Assembly: GCA_932294295.1 (NCBI GenBank)
Contig: OW028575.1
Span: 15,690,058-15,754,057, forward strand
From: Alitta virens
Taxonomy: Eukaryota > Annelida > Polychaeta > Phyllodocida > Nereididae
Direction: 5' to 3'
Length of the DNA stretch: 64,000 nucleotides
Below are positions 53,901 through 64,000 of the stretch, one piece after another. The notes beneath the pieces are model-generated. The model did not search any database. It was not told where the DNA came from and worked only from the letters and a program-made list of their open reading frames with translations. A program made the position numbers and the translations under genes. The first letter of the stretch is position 1. Each line of letters opens with the position of its first letter.

Positions 53901-56900
53901 ATTGATGTATCAATCCGAGGCTGCTCTGAAACCGAGGAGCTAGATTTCTCCGAAGATCGCCTAGAGTGGCAGGGTATGCTGAATAGCAGACCAGTAGCCC
54001 TGAGTATGTTGACCACTAGACATTGGTTAGCCACGTCATAAACTACAGAAAAGGCCAGGCGTCCTCTGGAGTGGATGGTTGACGTGCCTCTCAGTTCATC
54101 ATCTCTTGCTTTGCCATACATACTCAAGTCAAGCTCCTCAATCTGCACTGAATTTCGTCCCTGAGTGCTACGTCGACGACTCAGTGTCAAGGACAAAGCA
54201 CCAATGGATGAAGCCAAGGAAGACACTGATCCAGCAGAGTGTCGCGGACTGCGGCTGTGTGGACTGGGTGGTTCTAAGCACCAAGAATTGCGATGGCCTA
54301 AGTTCTGACCAAGCAACGACCCCCTAGGACTGGATGTGGAGGCTTGTCCTAGGGAACTACGTGGACTTAGGGAGCATTGGCCAATTGAACTACGAGGGCT
54401 TGGTGCCAAGCCAAAAGAGTTCCGTGGACTTCGGTTGAAGAACTCTCCCCTGTGCTGGGAATTGGGGCTGGAGTGGGGTGTTAGGTTGGGTGTTGGCAAG
54501 GGGGTTAGCAAAGCAAGATGGCGTGTTGTGAGTTCAACTGAGCTTGGAGTACCGAGAGTTAGTTCGATCTGGGGTTCTTCAGTGATGTCGATGAATGTGG
54601 GAAGAATGAGTTCGACCTTCCGCCGCTTGGAGCTTTTCCTGAAAGAGGCGCCTCTCTTGCTCTGCCTCTCTCGCTTGGCGGCCTTCTTCTTCTTGAGCTT
54701 AACACAGCACATGACTGCCAGCCCCACACAGAGAAGTACAACCAGAGAGGCAGCGAGGCTGACAGCCATGACCCATGTGGGCGTGGTGGGTGGTGGGGTG
54801 TGGGCCGTGCCTACTGTAGAGTGGGCCACCACCGTCGTGCTGCTGTCTCCCACTCCTTGACGATCCGGTCGTCCCCTGCGGGCCACGATGGCCAGCCCTG
54901 TAAAAGAGGAAATTCAGGTCATAAATTCATCTGATATATCTCTAAACGCTCTTTTTCTACTCATGCTTTAGCTTAAAAGCATGATGTACAGTTCTCATGG
55001 GACTGGGAAAAAAGTATTTCCTAATCTAAATCCATCATGTTATTAAAAGCTAGTGCTTCACAATCTGCATGGCTTCAATTTGGGCATTGTAGGTCTTGAT
55101 CGCTAAAGGTGAATAACAGCCTCAGCCACCCGGGGACCCCTGGCAAGATGAGATGACATCTGCTATGAAATCTGCAATATACAATCCCAAGCCCAAAGAT
55201 ATTTGTGCCATGCCCATGAGATAGTGAACTATAGTTTCATGGCAAGGCTTTTATATGTGGCAGCTGCATCAGCAGCCTGTGTTGGCGTCGTACTCTGGCC
55301 TATCTCCACCTGACGTCATTTAAATGATGTTTGTGAAGCAATCGTGACACCAACCTACATCTAGACCGGAAATTCGAAATACATACTTTAATTCAATAAT
55401 ATCATACAAGTCACATCCCCTTTCAAAAGTGTCATTAAATTTAGCATATATGGGAAGTCCAATCCCAATTTCCTTATATGGATTCTGCAGCGTGGCGGTC
55501 TGTGTCTGGTTCACAATGTTCAAGAAACTGTGCATGTTTAATGAACAATTGTGTCTGGTATGGCTGATGGTGATATAATTCAATAAATATGAAATACAGT
55601 TGCTCTTAAAGGTGGATTTTAGTTGATAGCTTTAACCTTAGTTTAATAGTTTCCCCAGTTTCCCAGATAACATGCTACGTCGGCCAACTTTGGGCCGAAG
55701 TTGACCCGACTTTGCATGCTACATGCTACCTGGGTTTTGGTCATGAGGCAGGCAATAGTGTTATGGTTTGTGCGGCATATTAAAGTACATGTTTGTATAC
55801 ACTGTATATTTATAATGACAGAGGCATCGTCAGATCTGACGGTATAGATGCAGTGCCAGCATACAGTATCTGGCTATATTTAATGTGGAAATCCCAAAAG
55901 AATATTAACTGGCGTATGAGTGGGATCTGTAGATCTGGTAACAAGCTTTCCACTGCTTTCTCCATTTTCTTGCTCTTATTGGTGTACTCTTACTGGCTTG
56001 CGCTATTATTTCTGATGTATGCTCTTAGTGCACGCTGTTTTGTGTTATTGTTACTTGCCCTTATTCCTCTGTCTGGACCTCGAGGTCTGTCCTCCACCCA
56101 CCTACTATCAAGGTTATTATCAAGGTTATTATACAATGTCTGTTATGAAGTCACCCTATAAATCATACTTAGTGTGAGCAGCTTCTGATAGTGGCATGGC
56201 TTTTCAGGTAATGACAAACTGAGCAGTGTTCCCCTTAATAATTCATTTGCCTGTCTCCTTCTACCTCGGGCTAAACAGGTGACGTACGCGTTCCCTTTCT
56301 TCACCAGTCGGCCCTTGAGAACCTTTTCCAAGTCCTGCTTGTTGCACAGTCAGGTCATGTGCATTTCACAGGAAGCAAGAAGTATGGCTTGAATTTTTTA
56401 TCATAGAAGAATGTTTAGTAAGAGTCAAAGCGTGTATCCTATTCGAATGAAAGTCCATAATGACTGATCTCGTTGCTGTTTGACTAACACATTAGTCAGC
56501 CTAGTCAGTGTCATGTTTGTAATTTTAATTTCTCCATCATTTATCAAGAATACTGTAAACGGGTGGTCTGAGGAAATCTATTGATCTTCTGGGGTTTGAA
56601 CCCACTCCCTGCATTTTATTGTAGCTCATACACGTTTCATAGACTTGGGAGCTAAACTTCAGTGGACGTAATGTGAATCCAGGACTCCCATTGGCTAAGG
56701 CAGTGCCTAAATCAGTTTCCTAGTCAATGAAATCGGCTGTAAAGGAGCCATAGACGATTAATCCACTGTTACCATAAGCTGGACCCAACTCTACGTACGT
56801 TTGATAGCCAGGCAGACCAGGCTACTGTTACCACAGCTGTAACAATCGGTGCCTGTAATTCTATTCCTGACTCGTTTAATTTCTTGCATAAGCCATTAAT

Positions 56901-57438
56901 TGATTATTACGATTATTACCAAATAAAAAACAGACGTAATAGGAAATTCAGTGGAGGATATTTCACGTGGCCCTGGAAAACCGGAACGTGAGCACATCTT
57001 TCATTATTCTGGTGTAATTCCAAACTTCGATAATTTGAAATTCAAACGTTTGATAATCATCAAGTCATGCTATCCCTCAAGGAAATCTACTTTCATTATT
57101 TTTCTTTGTAAGACTGCCTGTCACCATCAGTTGCCACCAACATGGACAAAAGATTGTTAGTCCAGGCCAATGATCTGTTATAATTCTGTCTACAATTCTC
57201 ACAAGAATTTTTTAAAGGATATTTCAAAATGTCTGGTATGACGTCTACCATATTTCATAGCCGTTTGTGACAATGTCTATGTCTCAAAGTTACTGGGCCT
57301 GAAGCTCAGTCAACTTATACGACCAGCTACAATAGTCACACATAATAAAGAGATGATAAGGCTTGGAGTATACACCATGTACATTACCCCATGGATGGGG
57401 GCTTTAGTTGCCTCAGCATAGACACCAAGTACAAGGCG

Positions 57439-57483
<45 letters not shown>

Positions 57484-60400
57484 CTAGTAGTAGTAGTAGT
57501 AGTACTAGTAGTAGTACTAGTAGTAAAACAGCTCTTCAGCAGAACTGGCCAATGAGGAACTGGCAGATGCCTTAACCACTAGGCCACCAAGAAGTTAAAA
57601 ACGATAGTCAGCTTTGTTTAAACGGTTAATCAACCTGACGAAAATGGCCATGGTGTCAATCACTACATTTAGATAATACTCGCGTGTAACAGATATATTC
57701 AGGGGTTAACCTCAGTGACCAACTACAGACCACAGCACACATTGTACATAGAACACCATAATATATCTGCTGTGGACTTTTTGCCTTATAACTTGTATGC
57801 CAGTTGCGCACAAAACCACAATGCACAGACAACTTACGACTCCCCAATGATAACAAAGCTCAAGCAGGCTTAGACCTTCAGCCTCCAACAGGCCCAATCT
57901 TCCCCTGATGCAGGATCCTTTGTTTCCTGGTATTTTTGCTACAGCTTCTCATTAGCAGAGGATGTTTACATTGCCCCAAGCCCTGATTATTCTGTCACTT
58001 GCTCCATGTACTTATGAGCAGCAATTGAGAGAATGTCTCGAACATGTAACATTTACAAGATACACTGTACTATAATCCTGGTTAGCTCGTTTGACAAACC
58101 ACAAAAAGGATTGGTGTAATGAAATAAATATGTTAGTTATCCAATGCTTCCGAAAGTCGGTATACTACTCCAGATCTGGCACTTATCCTGGAAATTCCCA
58201 TTCAGGGCAGGCAGCTGTACTTTCAAAATACTTATTCGATATCTTGCAAATGAATATGTTCAAAATCAAGCTAATGTGCCCATAAACTATTAAACCAAGA
58301 TAGAAATTATCAGACAAAAATCCACTTATACTCGTTGTAATATTTTCAGAGGAGTATACGTGTACGTCTGTTTGACATAGTACATGGGTGGAACATTCTC
58401 CCTGGCCTAGAACAGACTCTAAAAACAAGGTACCACTAAATCCACATGTGAAAAAAATAGCCAGCTGAATTGCTACATAAACACAGTATGTATTTTGAAC
58501 CTATTTAAAATTAGTGTTTTTTTCCTTTTTGACAGACTTGTATTTACCACCATATAATTTGGTCGTGAGCACCAAATTTCCATCCACTTAAAAACAATTA
58601 ACTGTATGACCTTCAATTAACAGGTCGCATGCAACATATAGAAGAATTAATTCGCGCCCTTGAGAATCAATTTGCCATACAAATTTGAGCAGCATAAGTT
58701 TAAAGGCGAATTGCATTGCCCAGATTAGTTACTTCTAGAACTAAATCATCTCTGTTCTATTTATTGTCACAGAATGGACGTAAATGCCCGTTTGGTGCTC
58801 CACCTAATTATCTGATGGATGCGATCTAATAAATTATCTCTAAATGTTGAAAAAATTTAATATATAACTTTCTGTCCCAAATATAAATCAACAGATAGTG
58901 TTAAAGGCATTAAAATTGGTCATGAGGCCATTAAACAAGTCAGATCCATAAAATGTTTATAGGGATCATTCTTGATCATAAAATACGCTGAGATAAACAT
59001 ATTGATTGTATTTAAAGGTAAAATTTCTCGCAGCATTGGAATTATTTGTGGAGCTATCAAATTACTAAATATAAATACTTTAATCACACCATATCAGAGT
59101 TTTCTGAGAAAAAATGTGTTTAACTTCACCAAGTGTAACATACCATGTATTTTTGACGATTTCTTTGGTATCTTCCGTAATGATAATAATTATAATACCA
59201 GACAAAATTATAAGCTGCCCTGTCCTTTATTTCATTCTTCGTTTGGTCAGCTAACTTAATCCAGCCAAATAATCTAAGCTGTCAATGTCAGATGTGAAGG
59301 ATAAGATAAGATAAGATAAGATAAGATAAGATAAGATAAGATAAGATAAGATAAGATAAGATAAGATAAGACAAGATAAGACACGATAATATAATATAAG
59401 ATAAGATAAGATGATAAGATAAGATAAGAAAAGATAATATACGATAAGATACGAAAAGATACGATAAGATACGACAAGAAAAGACAAGATAAGATAAGAT
59501 AAGATAAGATAAGATAAGATAAGATAAGACAAGATAAGACACGATAAGATACAATAAGATTTAATATGATAAGATAAGATAAGATAAGATAAGATATTAT
59601 TCAGTAGTATCCACCACCAAGTGCATGTCTCAATAATGTTTGTGCGCCTCTATGAGCCTTTACAGGTTGTATTTGTGACCTCAACAAGTAACTCATAAAG
59701 GCCAAACTATTTTGGTTCAATTAGAAAGGCAGATACACTGATACAGGTAATATAGGTAATCAGCAAGCAACGGTGGTGACCATTTGCAACGCCCACACCT
59801 TTCTCAATTTAGCAGACCTAATACATCTACGGTCAGATCACCTGTACACTGCAGGCACAAGGGTTTCTCCTTTTGTCCCTCCAAAAAAAATTATTATAAT
59901 AATCATTGTATTCAAGAATCGTGATATCAGCACTGCAATATTAAGGTACAGTTCTATTATTACACATGTTTAAAATGTGTAGGTTTTTACTTTTTGAAAT
60001 CGTGACTTGAAACCTGTTACATTTATTGGGAAATCCAAAGAAAAATACAAGTTCAAACTAAAAACATTTTCCCTGCAAAATAAACGACTTGAATCAAGAG
60101 TGGTTCACATTATTCCACGTATTGGATATGGAACAAAGCCATTTCACTATGTCATGTCAGGTAGGCCAATTTGCATAATTGCATTTGACTGTTTGGTAGG
60201 CTCATCAACATGTATCTACTCAGTTGTAACACAGGCGTTTGCCGTCATGACAGCACTTAGCAAGTTAGCATACAACAAGACCAAGGCTACTGACTTTGTC
60301 AAGAACAGCTTTTACTCCTCCTGCACAACTGCCTTTAAGGATGGGGCCAGTTTCAGTCAAAACATCATGTAAAACCTCAAAAATAGCAATATTATACACA

Positions 60401-63400
60401 AAAATTATTTTCCTTCTTATCCTAAGTGATAACTTCTGTTATTTATAGGTATTTAATTTGTTTTTAGCAATTCTTTGCCTATTCATTGGGAATGTTCAAT
60501 TCTTATCTCTAGTGGCAGCTCATTTGCATATTTCACCATCTACACACATTATGGTGTTTCCTGATTGGCCAACATCTTCCAGCCACGATGTGCTGTCAGC
60601 TTCGAGGCAATTAAGTGACCTAACTGAGCAATCTTTGGTTTAAGAATTGAGTGTAAATCAAGGCAAACAATACTAATTGATATATGCAATTTCACTGTTA
60701 GACATTCAATGCCATAATCCAGTCCATAGACTATTTGGTAAATTTGTTTGTATTTAAGTCTAACTGGTATATTAGCAAAATAATTGCCATCAAGCTCAGG
60801 GCATTTCCTAAAGTATTCAGCTACATTCTGATTGATGTTGCAAATTACATAGCTACCTCTTAAGATGACAAGTCAGTCAATGCAGTCAGGAGCCATGGTG
60901 TTCAAGTATAACTGACAACACAGATTGATGCCCTGGAAAATATTAAGAACCACCTATTTAATAGCATTTGATAGCATGGCAGATTGGTAATAATAGTAAG
61001 TTGTCCTCAAAACAGGGTCCCATTTTCCTTTATTTTTCAGGACAAGATAATGCATCGATGGATTGGTACATGAGCAAACCTCTGAAGCTTATTACACAAC
61101 AACAAACGCTCATTCTTCGCCGGACAACTAACGACTAATGTGCGTGAGCGAGGAGTATAGCGTAGTAAGCATAGTAAGCACCTGTTTATCTACTCTTCTG
61201 CATACATGCTGACAGGATCAGTTTCTGTCCAAATAATCTGAATGCCTGGGGCAGTGTCTTCTTCTTACGGTTTCTCTGGCTCTGGCAACTGCTCTTTCTG
61301 GCCAAATTGATGACCTGCCTGACTACACAGCCGCCCAAGGCCAAATGTTCACAGCTTCGACGTGACACACAAGTTAATCTGGTCTGCTCTGGTCTGCCCT
61401 GGTCTGCCCTATCAATGAGAGCCAAAGAGTAGTCAACGACCCTCCTAAGGCATGGAGGGCCCTCCTGTCTTCCTTTCTCGTTCCTCAGAATGCCAAGGGC
61501 CTCCTCATCCCCGGCATAAACAATCGGCTGGCCTTCGTTAGGCACACAAGACTCTCCCAGGTCAAAAGACAGCCTTGCAGACTTCCTCATAAGGAGTGCA
61601 AAAGGATTGCTCTGGCAACTTGCCCTGGCTATTGTATCGGCAAGTCTGGTGGACCATTCACTCAGTGAGGCCCCCATAAGCGCAGACTGGATATACTATA
61701 TATATATGCTTTTATTGACACAGTAATATCATACATGATACATTTGTCACATACTGTACTGTACTGAATAATGTGAATATACACTCTATGGCATGCATAT
61801 GAAGACAAATACAAAAAAAAACTTCTTGCAAGTGTTTAACTCTCTACAATGAAAAGTAAAAAGGGACTTTTTAAAATCGAGCTCAGAATCCCCTCATCTG
61901 AATATATACTTAAAATATTTTGAGTGGGCCACTGAAAAGGTGAAAACAGAAGCGCTAGAATGAGCTTGTTAAACAGTGTAGTGAGTTTGAGATGAATCAT
62001 AACTTTATCCTTTTTGTTAAATCAGTTTTCTCGACAGGCACTTATCATATTCTGACGTGGAGAGCGACGCTGCTAATTGCAGTCAATTACGCACTCCACG
62101 TCAACTACGTAGCGCCACTGCAACTGATTACATCGTGTCTCAGTTTCTTAGTGATGAAAACCAGTTCTTGCCGAATCCCTGGATAAAGACTTTGCCAATT
62201 ATACATGGCTTCTTTACAGATATCAGAAAATTCGGGCACATGCATGCTGCAGTAGCCACTCAAATGCTAATGGTTGGATAGTTGGTCCAGTGGGTTTGGT
62301 ATTGACCAGCTACTCTATAATTCAGGGGTTGATTGTCGATAATCTCCATGAGATAAATCCCACTAAAATTGTTTGCAGCCAGTTATACGCTTAAAATGCA
62401 TTGAGAAAGTTTAACGACATATTAATCAGTCAGGTCATTATCTTCTGTCCTTCGCTATAGGAGAGCTGACCAGGCATAGCTAGAGTGTGCGTTGTGCAGA
62501 ACCCTGTGTTGGCCACTGAGGCTTGAGGTCTTTACTCCAAACGTTACTACCTAGCCATGAGGTGGCCCCAGAAATAGTCCGATATCCCATCCATAGGGCA
62601 TTTGTGCAACATAGTGTGGACTCCAAGTCTGAAATCCTCATCATCAAGCTTGCTTCTGTAGCTGGTCCTTATGATCTTGCCAACCAGAGCTTACATTAAT
62701 TGGTATTGAGGTAAATTGACATCACAGGTATAGACCTGTGCACTAAAAAACGCTGTGCAACCGTAAAGTCAAATGTAATACAGTTTTCAACTCAGCTTCT
62801 CTGAAATTACAGGGTTTGATTGCCTGCTCTTGCACTCTGCACAAATTAAATCGCTCTATAATTGTTTTCTGCCAATGATAACACTTGTGTCTATACTGAG
62901 GCAAGTAAAAGTTTAACTTGATAAATAATCAGGTCATAGACCTCTGTCTTTTGGTGTGAGAGAGCTAGTCAGTCATAAATTTGAGAGTGCATAGTGCTGA
63001 GCCCTGTATTGACTGCTGAGGTTCGGACCTCAAGCCTGAGAACCTCATCATCAAGCCTGCCTCTGCAGCTGTTCAATCTGATCTTGCTAAGCTTCAATTC
63101 ATTGACTACACAACACAACTGCAGGGTATTTCTCCATTTGGCAGGTGCACTGAAAATGCTGTCCAACCATAAGGTCAAATGCAATTCACAGTTTTCAGCC
63201 ATATTAACGCTGGTAACACACTAATGTGATTCGTGTAATTGAGCTAATGCTGGAAATAACGTTGCGGGACAATGCATGGCTTCAAAAGACCAGAATGTGG
63301 CTGAAACTAGGTCCACTGGTGTAACAGGACAAGCTTAGCACAACCAGGAAGCCAAAGCAGTCACCTACCCATTGCATCAAATGTCATTCACACAATCCTA

Positions 63401-63506
63401 GCCATTATACAAAGCTAATAACTGCCTTCTACATGTAAATGTGAACAAGTGCTGTTTTCCTACCTGAAGCCTTGGCAGACAATGCTTGGAATTTCTCACG
63501 AGACAT
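46203..63506 (-). CDS. Atypical synaptotagmin-like tandem-C2 membrane protein (4 exons, whole gene)
   Basis: Joined coding exons are 63506-63464, 54897-53618, 49620-49479 and 46513-46203. They sum to 1776 nt, encoding 591 residues plus stop, with intron phases 1, 0 and 1 and GT-AG borders throughout. Seen in order: a short N-terminal region, one membrane segment at about residues 56-79 followed by a lysine/arginine stop-transfer run (KLKKKK), a long Ser/Pro/Arg-rich linker (about 80-290), a C2A domain (about 293-439) and a C2B domain (about 447-590) with the family's HWNDMM helix and terminal WHDLL. Synaptotagmins are membrane-trafficking proteins that bind phospholipids and SNAREs. Here most calcium-binding Asp positions are changed: the C2A loop 3 reads YEFEKANKKHS, and C2B has GSIYVK where SDPYVK is usual. 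I therefore infer a calcium-independent member of the SYT12/13/14/15/16/17-like class, with SYT15 the closest I can recall. The exact orthologue is unsettled. Confidence 0.88.
46514..49478 (-). other. Synaptotagmin-like gene, intron 3
   Basis: GTGAGA donor at 49478 and TTTTTAG acceptor ending at 46514. AT-rich. Contains MITE copy 2 and no other recognised feature. Confidence 0.7.
48899..49010. mobile_element. Palindromic MITE, copy 2
   Basis: Starts GCCAAATGTGCCACGTGCGT and ends ACGCACGTAGCAAAATTGGCCAT. It is shorter than copies 1 and 3, lacking part of the right subterminal hairpin. Confidence 0.8.
49479..49620 (-). CDS. Synaptotagmin-like gene, exon 3 (start of C2B)
   Basis: This 142-nt exon has a TTCCACAG acceptor and a CAAG/GTGAGA donor, entering in phase 0 and leaving in phase 1. 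It encodes VLSSVGKLLLSMQYDYKERV and then RAAVVELKDL, the first strands of a C2B domain (the usual form is GxLLLSLxYxxxxxxLxVxVxxAxxL). It ends in DRSCDPSDAQ, where the first calcium-binding loop would lie. The match to C2B strand order is clear even though the exon is short. Confidence 0.9.
49731..49878. mobile_element. Palindromic MITE, copy 3
   Basis: Starts GGCCAAATGTGCCAAGTGCG and ends CGCACGTGGTATATTTGGCC. Internal CGTTTTCCATGC words pair across the element. Full length, like copy 1. Confidence 0.8.
50931..51052 (+). repeat. (TAGA)n then (GACT/GATT)n microsatellite
   Basis: TAGA units 50931-50970 followed by GACT/GATT units to 51052. Confidence 0.95.
52004..52080. other. Nested inverted repeat
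   Basis: Outer arms AGCTTCAGGGAGGAC (52004-52018) and GTCCACCCTGAAGCT (52066-52080) pair with one mismatch. The loop holds a second hairpin, CCACCC-CGTA-GGGTGG (52035-52050). Confidence 0.65.
53618..54897 (-). CDS. Synaptotagmin-like gene, exon 2 (membrane segment, linker, C2A)
   Basis: This 1280-nt exon runs from a TTTTACAG acceptor to an ATG/GTGAGT donor and encodes residues 15-441. It holds a Thr/Pro-rich stub, the membrane helix, a cysteine pair at its cytoplasmic end (VMCCVK, a plausible palmitoylation site), a basic patch and a linker with four SPRxSxG-type motifs at about residues 170-210. It also holds the whole of C2A, which starts at GRLAFSVVYD. Loop 1 of C2A carries a serine-rich insertion (RRSSEKSSSSVS) where other synaptotagmins have Asp ligands. 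The open frame extends past the donor to 53594, but the GTGAGT and the smooth join to C2B mark the splice site. Confidence 0.92.
55660..55740. repeat. Imperfect palindromic repeat element
   Basis: AGATAACATGCTACGTCGGCC and GCATGCTACATGCTACCTGGG flank a self-complementary centre (GGCCAACTTTGGGCC). The look is of an interspersed element, but only one copy is in the window. Confidence 0.4.
56580..56750 (-). repeat. Dispersed repeat with a pol III B-box-like word
   Basis: On the minus strand GTGGGTTCAAACCCC resembles a tRNA B box. The far end shares AATCGGCTGTAA with 42170-42320. A matching A box is not evident. Confidence 0.3.
57296..57437 (+). repeat. Dispersed repeat family D, copy
   Basis: GAAGCTCAGTCAACTTATA and GGCTTGGAGTATACACCATG match 10552-10640. 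TTGCCTCAGCATAGACACCA matches, inverted, the start of the 62.88 kb copy. Confidence 0.65.
57439..57525 (+). repeat. (AGT)n microsatellite
   Basis: AGT units interrupted by ACT-AGT steps. Confidence 0.95.
57535..57596 (-). mobile_element. tRNA-derived SINE head fragment
   Basis: On the minus strand TGGTGGCCTAGTGGTTAAGG followed by CATCTGCCAGTTC has the look of a tRNA A box (TGGCNNAGTGG). The B-box half is missing and the (AGT)n array sits where it would be expected, so this is a 5' fragment. Confidence 0.5.
59300..59595 (+). repeat. (GATAA)n satellite-like array
   Basis: About 300 bp of GATAAGATAAG with scattered point changes (GATAC, GACAA). Most units create an AGATAAG word, the classic GATA-factor site. 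Long open frames across it on the minus strand are an artefact of the repeat. Confidence 0.97.
62300..63195. repeat. Diverged tandem duplication, containing two family D copies (minus strand)
   Basis: About 62330-62790 and 62810-63195 share, in order, AGTTTAACKA-TAATCAGTCAGGTCAT-type words, GAGAGCTGACCAGGCATA / GAGAGCTAGTCAGTCATA, CCTCATCATCAAGC, TCTGTAGCTG / TCTGCAGCTG and a final CTGTGCAACCGTAAAGTCAAATG / CTGTCCAACCATAAGGTCAAATG. The period is roughly 0.45 kb and divergence is substantial, so the event is old. Confidence 0.65.
63464..63506 (-). CDS. Synaptotagmin-like gene, predicted exon 1 (start codon)
   Basis: An ATG at 63506-63504 opens 14 codons (MSREKFQALSAKAS) plus one base, then a CAG/GTAGG donor. 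Phase 1 fits the exon 2 acceptor exactly. An upstream exon must exist, because reading exon 2 back through its acceptor meets an in-frame TGA (54916-54914) with no ATG before it. The intron is about 8.6 kb and the exon is tiny, so another first exon is possible. If so, the first ATG in exon 2, at the start of the membrane segment, would be a fallback start. Confidence 0.55.
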
Positions 63507-64000
63507 GGTTGCAGATTATGCAGATTAATTGGCACAGTAGTTCGTGGCAAATGCTTCAATGAAGGTCCGGGAGAGCTTGATCAAAGTGATGGTATTCGCA
63601 ATTGGTGTGTCTGGATGGGTGTGTTGCAGACCTCAGTCCCATTTCCTTGTGTGTAAGTTGTGAGAGCAGCAGCAGTAGTTGTGACTTAAAGATGCCTTGA
63701 TGGGCCTTAGGTCAACCGTCATGTTGGTCCCGAGACCAGAGAACAGCAGTCGAGAGAGTCTGGCACTTGTGTGTGGTTAGTCGGTGTGTGGTTAGTCGGG
63801 CAGTAGAATCACAATTGACTTAGCTGGGCTGCGGCAGCAGAGAAAAGTTGCTGTTGCTTTCCTCAAGCCGCTGAAGTTGGTAGGATGCAGCTGAGGCCTC
63901 AACAAGAGTGTGTGGGAGTTCCTCTCCAGTATCAGGCTGCACTGCGCATATACAGCTATGACACAAAAACAAAATTGGACGCCCCCACTATCATCTGAGT
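63507..64000 (-). promoter_or_regulatory. Presumed 5' UTR/promoter side of the synaptotagmin-like gene
   Basis: Upstream of the predicted ATG. More GC-rich than the intron beyond and with repeated GTGTGTGGTTAGTCGG (63768-63798). No TATA box or clear initiator is seen, so this rests on position only. Confidence 0.3.

Larger units (their letters stand above)
54898..63463 (-). other. Synaptotagmin-like gene, intron 1
   Basis: GTAGGA donor at 63463 and TTTTACAG acceptor ending at 54898. It is rich in repeats: the (AGT)n and (GATAA)n arrays, SINE-like DNA and repeat family D. It may also hide the gene's promoter if exon 1 is misplaced. Confidence 0.55.

Noticed and set aside
59251..59554. Three overlapping minus-strand frames of SYLILSYL repeats
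   Set aside because: Pure translation of the (GATAA)n array in different frames.
60007..60372. 121-codon plus-strand frame
   Set aside because: No recognised domain, no clear splice signals, and it lies antisense inside an intron; AT-rich codon use fits chance.

Overview
The window looks like a piece of an animal nuclear genome. It is AT-rich and intron-rich, full of microsatellites and dispersed repeats, and has no operon-like packing, ribosome-binding sites or long uninterrupted genes. The two genes I can assemble have canonical GT-AG introns with matching phases. One is a tandem-C2 synaptotagmin-like protein and the other a GPI-anchored Ly6/uPAR-domain protein, so this is a bilaterian. 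The repeat style suggests an invertebrate deuterostome (echinoderm, hemichordate or cephalochordate), but that is an impression and not a proof.

Layout. Positions 1 to about 33.5 kb hold no exon I can support. This stretch alternates AT-rich DNA with short, more GC-rich islets carrying clustered transcription-factor words: nuclear-receptor half-sites, a triple CACGTG, CRE pairs, homeodomain sites, and six YY1/PHO-type ATGGCG sites between 19.4 and 31.3 kb. It reads like a regulatory desert. Two copies of a dispersed repeat lie at 9.2-9.7 and 19.9-20.2 kb. Positions 33.6-35.9 kb hold a complete four-exon Ly6-family gene on the minus strand (114 residues). Positions 36.9-41.1 kb hold two adjacent terminal-inverted-repeat elements of one family, with fold-back arrays of short GC-rich repeats and AT-rich cores. 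Positions 41.1-46.1 kb are intergenic, with a perfect 28-bp-arm hairpin at 41.34 kb and a third copy of the dispersed repeat. Positions 46.2-63.5 kb hold a four-exon minus-strand gene for an atypical synaptotagmin-like protein (591 residues), with introns of about 3.0, 4.0 and 8.6 kb.

The two genes are on the same strand, but nothing shows them to be functionally linked. Both products are expected at membranes: the synaptotagmin-like protein as a single-pass protein with two cytoplasmic C2 domains that lack most calcium ligands, and the Ly6 protein on the outer face through a GPI anchor. A small palindromic MITE is present in one intron of the Ly6 gene and two introns of the synaptotagmin-like gene. 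No tRNA, rRNA, CRISPR, prokaryotic or viral gene was found.
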